From Xenorhabdus vietnamensis (GTDB taxonomy: Bacteria > Pseudomonadota > Gammaproteobacteria > Enterobacterales > Enterobacteriaceae): a stretch of 64,000 nucleotides of DNA. The stretch's first letter is position 1, and the number at the start of each line of letters is the position of its first letter. The notes under the pieces are model-generated. The model saw only the letters and a list, made by a program, of their open reading frames with translations, searched no databases and was not told the DNA's origin. The DNA is taken from positions 231,930-295,929 of the forward strand of contig NZ_MUBJ01000002.1 of assembly GCF_002127535.1 (NCBI RefSeq). The letters are read 5' to 3'. A program made the position numbers and the translations under genes. This document shows, in pieces, positions 59,248-64,000 of this stretch.

Positions 59248-61695
59248 ATGACCGCTCTCAGTATTATTTTATTTTTAGTCTTGATTGGCGGACTTTGTTA
59301 CCGCAAAGTCAGCCTGGCTCTCAGTAGCCTACTGCTTGTTGCCTATACGCTAATAATGGGCATGACAGGCCTTTGGAGCTACTGGTTGCTGTTACCATTA
59401 GCCATTGTCCTATCCCCTCTTGTCTTTACACCAATACGCATCTCTTTATTCTCTGCACCTGGTTTAAAAGCCTTCCGTAAGGTTATGCCAAGCATGTCCA
59501 CAACAGAAAAAGAAGCCATTGATGCAGGAACAACATGGTGGGAAGGTGACTTGTTCCGTGGTAACCCTGACTGGCAAAAACTGCATAACTATCCAAAACC
59601 GCAGTTAACTGCTGAAGAACAAGCATTTATTGATGGTCCGGTTGAAGAAGCCTGCCGCATGGCAAATGATTTCCAAATCACTCATGAATTGGCTGACTTG
59701 CCCCCAGAACTTTGGGCTTATCTGAAAGAAAATCGTTTCTTTGCCATGATCATCAAGAAAGAATACGGTGGTCTGGAATTTTCCGCTTACGCCCAATCTC
59801 AGGTACTACAAAAACTGGCTGGCGTATCAGGTATTCTGGCAATTACTGTTGGCGTACCTAACTCCTTGGGGCCAGGTGAATTGCTGCAACACTATGGCAC
59901 TGACGAACAGAAAAAACATTACTTGCCCGGCCTTGCCCGTGGTGAAGAAATACCTTGTTTTGCCTTGACCAGCCCGGAAGCAGGTTCAGATGCCGGCGCT
60001 ATTCCTGATACAGGTGTTGTCTGTATGGGAGAATGGCAAGGTGAGCAAGTTCTTGGTATGCGCTTGAATTGGAATAAGCGTTACATTACTCTTGCTCCGA
60101 TCGCTACCGTACTGGGATTGGCATTTAAACTGTATGACCCTGATCATCTGCTGGGTGATACTGAATCACTGGGAATTACCTGTGCTTTGATCCCAACCAA
60201 TACTCCTGGAGTTGAAATTGGTCACCGCCATTTCCCTCTGAATATTCCATTCCAGAATGGCCCAACCCGTGGTAAAGATATTTTTGTTCCTATCGATTAC
60301 ATCATTGGTGGACCGAAAATGGCAGGTCAGGGCTGGCGTATGCTAGTTGAGTGTCTGTCTGTTGGTCGCGGCATTACCCTGCCATCCAACGCAACAGGGG
60401 GACTAAAAAGCGCAGCGATGGCAATCGGTGCTTACTCCCATATCCGCCGTCAGTTCAAACTGCCTATCGGTAAGATGGAAGGTATTGAAGAGCCACTGGC
60501 ACGCATCGCAGGTAACTCTTACCTGATGGATGCAGCCGCGACGATGATTACCAGTGGTATCATGCTGGGTGAAAAACCTGCGGTTCTGTCCGCTATCGTG
60601 AAATACCATTGTACGCATAGAGGGCAGCGTTCCATCATTGATGCAATGGATATTGCTGGTGGTAAAGGCATCTGTCTTGGCCCATCCAACTTCCTTGCCC
60701 GCGGCTATCAGGGTGCACCAATTGCTATCACTGTTGAAGGTGCAAATATCCTGACTCGTAGCATGATCATCTTTGGTCAAGGCGCAATCCGCTGCCACCC
60801 TTATGTACTGGCTGAAATAGCGGCAGCAGAAAGCAACAATGTGAAAGACTTTGATAAAGCCCTCTTTGGTCACTTAGGCCATGTTGCCAGCAACACCCTA
60901 CGCAGCCTATGGCTTGGTATTACTAAAGGCAGAACCAGCCGTTCACCAGTTAATGACGCTACTCGCCGTTACTATCAACAGCTCAATCGCTTAAGTTCCA
61001 ACCTTGCTCTGCTCTCTGATGTTTCAATGGGAGTCTTGGGTGGAAGCCTGAAACGCCGTGAACGCATTTCAGCTCGTCTGGGAGATATCCTGAGTCAAGT
61101 CTTTCTGGCTTCTGCTACTTTGAAACGCTATGAAGATGAAGGACGCCAGAAAGAAGATTTACCGTTGATACAATGGGCAGTAGAAGATAGCCTGAATCAG
61201 GCTGAACAAGCCATGAATGATTTGCTGCGCAATTTCCCTAACCGTTTGGTCGCAGGTCTAATGCGTGTGATTGTCTTCCCATTAGGGCGTATACATACCG
61301 CACCATCCGATAAATTGGATCATAAACTGGCTCAGCTATTACAAATCCCTTCCGCAACCCGTAGCCGGATTGGACGTGGACAATACCTGACACCTAGTGA
61401 ACACAACCCTCACGGGTTACTGGAAGAAGCATTACACGATATTATCGCAGCAGAGCCAATCCATGCTCGCTTGAGCCGTGAAGCTGGCAAAAACCTGAGC
61501 TTCACTCGTTTGGATAAACTAGCTGAACAAGCATTGGCAGAGCATAAAATCACACAGGAAGAAGCAGATATCCTGAAACGTGCGGAAAACAGTCGACTAC
61601 GTTCAATCAATGTCGATGAATTTGAGCCGGATGCATTTGCCGTACCAAATTCTGCAAAAAAGCCTGAAAGTCAGCATCAAAATAAAGCTGCCTGA
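59248..61695 (+). CDS. fadE: Acyl-CoA dehydrogenase FadE
   Basis: FadE catalyses the first oxidation in beta-oxidation of fatty acids, acting at the inner membrane. It has two N-terminal hydrophobic helices (about 1-65), an acyl-CoA dehydrogenase core (about 100-500, with [19 protein letters not shown] and [12 protein letters not shown]) and the DUF1974 C-terminal domain of the FadE group. The 815 residues compare with 814 in E. coli. CAGGAG lies 7 bases upstream of the ATG; a candidate FadR operator stands in the leader. Confidence 0.98.
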   Translation: MTALSIILFLVLIGGLCYRKVSLALSSLLLVAYTLIMGMTGLWSYWLLLPLAIVLSPLVFTPIRISLFSAPGLKAFRKVMPSMSTTEKEAIDAGTTWWEGDLFRGNPDWQKLHNYPKPQLTAEEQAFIDGPVEEACRMANDFQITHELADLPPELWAYLKENRFFAMIIKKEYGGLEFSAYAQSQVLQKLAGVSGILAITVGVPNSLGPGELLQHYGTDEQKKHYLPGLARGEEIPCFALTSPEAGSDAGAIPDTGVVCMGEWQGEQVLGMRLNWNKRYITLAPIATVLGLAFKLYDPDHLLGDTESLGITCALIPTNTPGVEIGHRHFPLNIPFQNGPTRGKDIFVPIDYIIGGPKMAGQGWRMLVECLSVGRGITLPSNATGGLKSAAMAIGAYSHIRRQFKLPIGKMEGIEEPLARIAGNSYLMDAAATMITSGIMLGEKPAVLSAIVKYHCTHRGQRSIIDAMDIAGGKGICLGPSNFLARGYQGAPIAITVEGANILTRSMIIFGQGAIRCHPYVLAEIAAAESNNVKDFDKALFGHLGHVASNTLRSLWLGITKGRTSRSPVNDATRRYYQQLNRLSSNLALLSDVSMGVLGGSLKRRERISARLGDILSQVFLASATLKRYEDEGRQKEDLPLIQWAVEDSLNQAEQAMNDLLRNFPNRLVAGLMRVIVFPLGRIHTAPSDKLDHKLAQLLQIPSATRSRIGRGQYLTPSEHNPHGLLEEALHDIIAAEPIHARLSREAGKNLSFTRLDKLAEQALAEHKITQEEADILKRAENSRLRSINVDEFEPDAFAVPNSAKKPESQHQNKAA

Positions 61696-61722
61696 TGCTG
61701 ACCAGAAAAGTTGATTAAACCT

Positions 61723-61751
61723 AAATACGGGACATAAAATGCCCCGTATTT
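61723..61751. terminator. Bidirectional terminator between fadE and lysA
   Basis: Perfect 9-base inverted repeat AAATACGGG/CCCGTATTT with a tail TTATTTT on the plus strand, 28 bases after fadE and 5 bases from the end of lysA on the opposite strand. Confidence 0.85.
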
Positions 61752-61755
61752 TATT

Positions 61756-63027
61756 TTAAATGACTTCCAGCGATAACAACTCTTCAATTGTTTGGCGACG
61801 CCGAATCAAACGACTTTCTTCCCCAATAAACAAAACTTCAGGGATCAAAGGGCGACTATTATAATTCGAAGACATGGATGCACCATAAGCACCAGTATTG
61901 TGAAAAATCAGGTAGTCCCCGACTCGAACGCGAGGTAATAGACGCGGTACAATATCTCCCCCTGCCAACTGAGTGAAAACATCACCGGATTCACATAACG
62001 GCCCTGCGACTATAGTTTCTAGTTTTTTACTATTTTCAATACATTCATTACCATTTATTGGTAACACAGAAATATGGTGATAACTGCCGTACATCGTCGG
62101 ACGCATTAAATCATTGAAACCAGCATCTACCAGCACGTAATGCCGACTGCCCATAGACTTGACCGCCCGTACTTCCGCCATCAAGATACCTGACTCAGCA
62201 ACCAGAAAACGGCCGGGTTCAATTTCCAGCTCAACATGATGCCCCAAATGCTGTTCAATACGTTGGCGAGCCTCATGCCACAAACTGTAATAATGTTCAG
62301 TATCTACTGATTCTTCACCGATTTTATAGGGAATTGATAAGCCACCACCTGCTGAAATGGCCTGAATATCCTCTCCGCACAGAATAATCTGTTCCACCAT
62401 GGCATTACATACATTGGAGAGATGTTGGTAATCTACACCTGAACCAATGTGCATATGCAGCCCCACTAATGTCAGACCATATTGATGAATTTTTTCAATT
62501 GCCAGAGGGAGCTCCTGAAACCAGATCCCATGTTTACTATTTTCGCCGCCAGTATTAGTTTTTTGGCTATGCCCATGCCCGAATCCGGGATTTATACGTA
62601 ACCAAATCGGATGCCCAGACCGACGTTCACCAATTTGTTCCAGCATATCAATAGAACCGGAATTGACCGGAATATCCAGCTCAATAACACGCGACAATGT
62701 CGCCTCATCAATCACATCCGCAGTGAATACAATTTCTGATTTATCGCACCCGGATTTAAAACCTGCATGAAGTGCCCGCTCGATTTCACCCAATGACACC
62801 GCATCAACTTTCACGCCCTGCTCTCTCATCAAGCGTAAAATATGGGTATTTGAACACGCTTTCTGGGCGAACCGAATCACATCAAACTGTTTTAATTTTT
62901 TGATTTGTTTGATGATGCTGTCACCATCATAAAGCCACAGTGGTGTTCCATATTGAATAGATAACCGAAGCAAATTTTCAGGGGTAAAATGTTCCCCCAA
63001 ACCATGAGTAAAAGTCGATATAGTCAT
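61756..63027 (-). CDS. lysA: Diaminopimelate decarboxylase
   Basis: LysA decarboxylates meso-diaminopimelate to L-lysine. It is a PLP enzyme of the alanine racemase fold III. The PLP lysine is Lys56 (VIRFAQKACSN), and the motifs HMHIGSGVDY, SAGGGLSIPY, EIEPGRFLVAESG and GPLCESGDVF are intact. The 423 residues compare with 420 in E. coli. It diverges from lysR, its activator in E. coli, with a 155-base shared control region. Confidence 0.98.
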   Translation of the reverse strand: MTISTFTHGLGEHFTPENLLRLSIQYGTPLWLYDGDSIIKQIKKLKQFDVIRFAQKACSNTHILRLMREQGVKVDAVSLGEIERALHAGFKSGCDKSEIVFTADVIDEATLSRVIELDIPVNSGSIDMLEQIGERRSGHPIWLRINPGFGHGHSQKTNTGGENSKHGIWFQELPLAIEKIHQYGLTLVGLHMHIGSGVDYQHLSNVCNAMVEQIILCGEDIQAISAGGGLSIPYKIGEESVDTEHYYSLWHEARQRIEQHLGHHVELEIEPGRFLVAESGILMAEVRAVKSMGSRHYVLVDAGFNDLMRPTMYGSYHHISVLPINGNECIENSKKLETIVAGPLCESGDVFTQLAGGDIVPRLLPRVRVGDYLIFHNTGAYGASMSSNYNSRPLIPEVLFIGEESRLIRRRQTIEELLSLEVI

Positions 63028-63182
63028 TGAAGCGTCTCATAAAATCAGCAGATTCTTCATTATTGACAATAACAAAGCAGGAATAAAAATATCTATTTGG
63101 CTATAGTCTATTCGCTTGTGATATCGTTATGTCTATTTTTTCTTCGTTTGAAGAAGAGCTTAGTCATTAAAGAGACCAATAT

Positions 63183-64000
63183 ATGCATCCCTGCTCATGG
63201 CGACACATTGAAATCTTTCATGCTGTAATGACCACTAAAAACCTGACTGATGCAGCATTATTACTGAAAACTTCCCAACCAACGGTTAGCCGTGAACTCG
63301 CACGCCTTGAACAATTACTAAAATTTAAATTGTTTGATCGAATCAAAGGACGTCTGTTTCCCACTGCGCAAGGATTGCGATTATTTGAGGAAGTGCAACG
63401 CTCTTATTATGGACTGGAAAGAATAATCAACGCAGCTGACAGTATCCGACAATTTGAACAGGCACAATTGTCCATTGCCTGTTTGCCAATGTTCTCCCAA
63501 TCTTTAATACCAAAAGCCTGCCGTAGTTTTATCGAATACTATCCAGAAGCCAAACTGACTATTATTCCGCAAGAATCTCCTTTGTTGGAAGAGTGGCTTT
63601 CAGCACAGCGCCACGATATCGGCTTAACCGAACATTTACAGACCCCAGCAGGTACTGAACGAGAAACGTTGATCACCTTAAATGAAGTTTGCGTCTTACC
63701 TACCAATCACCCTCTCAGTCAAAAATCACAACTGACACCAGCAGATTTTCACAATCAAAAATTTATCAGCCTATCGATCACAGATAGTTACAGACAGCTC
63801 ATTGATACAATCTTTACTGAACATCAGGTTAATCGCAAAATGGTGATTGAAACTCACAGCGCAGCCTCAATTTGCACCATGATTAACGAAGGAATCGGGG
63901 TTTCTATCGTAAACCCGCTAACTGCATTGGATTATTTGGATATTAATTCAGATATTTGTATTCGGGCATTCAGCATCGATATTCCATTTACAGTAAGTTT
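63183..64000 (+). CDS. lysR: Transcriptional activator LysR (3' end beyond window)
   Basis: The founding LysR-family regulator, which activates lysA when diaminopimelate accumulates. The frame from ATG 63183 (MHPCSWRHIEIFHAVMTTKN) stays open to the window end, covering 272 codons of about 311. The N-terminal helix-turn-helix (LTDAALLLKTSQPTVSRELARLEQLL, about 20-45) and the effector domain (LSIACLPMFSQSLIPKA, THSAASICTMINEGIGVSIVNPLTALDY) match E. coli LysR throughout. The ribosome site is AAGAGA. About 40 C-terminal residues are missing. Confidence 0.97.
   Translation, partial: MHPCSWRHIEIFHAVMTTKNLTDAALLLKTSQPTVSRELARLEQLLKFKLFDRIKGRLFPTAQGLRLFEEVQRSYYGLERIINAADSIRQFEQAQLSIACLPMFSQSLIPKACRSFIEYYPEAKLTIIPQESPLLEEWLSAQRHDIGLTEHLQTPAGTERETLITLNEVCVLPTNHPLSQKSQLTPADFHNQKFISLSITDSYRQLIDTIFTEHQVNRKMVIETHSAASICTMINEGIGVSIVNPLTALDYLDINSDICIRAFSIDIPFTVS

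Noticed and set aside
60403-60873. 156-codon open frame opposite fadE
   Set aside because: Entirely inside fadE on the other strand; Cys/His-rich translation is a by-product of fadE codons.

Overview
The window is a contiguous piece of chromosome from a gamma-proteobacterium of the order Enterobacterales. Nearly every gene can be matched to an Escherichia coli K-12 gene, many in E. coli order: clpB-pgeF-rluD/bamD-raiA-pheA/tyrA-aroF; rplS-trmD-rimM-rpsP-ffh-ypjD-corB; luxS/micA/gshA-tRNAs-csrA-alaS-recA-pncC; lplT-aas; proBA-crl-frsA-gpt-pepD-dinB; nqrABCDEF; dpaA-yafJ-gmhA/fadE; lysA/lysR. The low G+C content (about 40-43% by eye), the rRNA operon directly downstream of clpB and the loss of several E. 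coli genes (yfi genes between aroF and rplS, recX, yqaAB, phoE) suggest a member of the Morganellaceae such as Xenorhabdus or Photorhabdus. The genus is an inference; no marker here settles it.

Layout. 1-391: leader and tandem promoters of an rRNA operon that reads leftwards off the window. 392-11537: heat-shock chaperone ClpB, envelope and ribosome factors, and aromatic amino acid genes with their regulation intact (phenylalanine leader peptide and attenuator before pheA, a perfect TyrR palindrome before aroF-tyrA). 11184-17182: a translation and protein-export block. 17502-25420: quorum signal and glutathione synthesis, the sRNA MicA, a tRNA cluster (three identical Arg, one Ser), csrA, alaS and recA. 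25524-37790: pncC, phospholipid repair (lplT-aas), aroL, proBA, crl, frsA, gpt, pepD, dinB. 37791-39463: an AT-rich insertion with one exporter gene. 39512-45603: choline uptake and glycine betaine synthesis (betT/betIBA). 45714-49463: an iron-related cluster with a helical lipoprotein, a TonB-dependent receptor and an ECF sigma factor without an anti-sigma partner. 49572-56774: complete Na+-pumping NADH:quinone reductase operon with its two maturation factors. 56775-64000: a truncated dpaA (yafK), yafJ, gmhA, fadE, lysA and the start of lysR (cut by the window end).

Most of the window is conserved housekeeping sequence. The less ordinary parts are the orphan ECF sigma/receptor/lipoprotein locus, the 5-residue tandem repeat in the N-terminus of BetB, the truncated dpaA, the missing recX, the AT-rich intergenic region around 10460-11120 with a perfect palindrome and a possible small membrane protein, and the very readable regulatory sites (MicA with a sigma-E-like promoter, SOS boxes, Fur, FadR, BetI and CRP candidates). 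I see no CRISPR array, prophage, insertion sequence or secondary-metabolite cluster.
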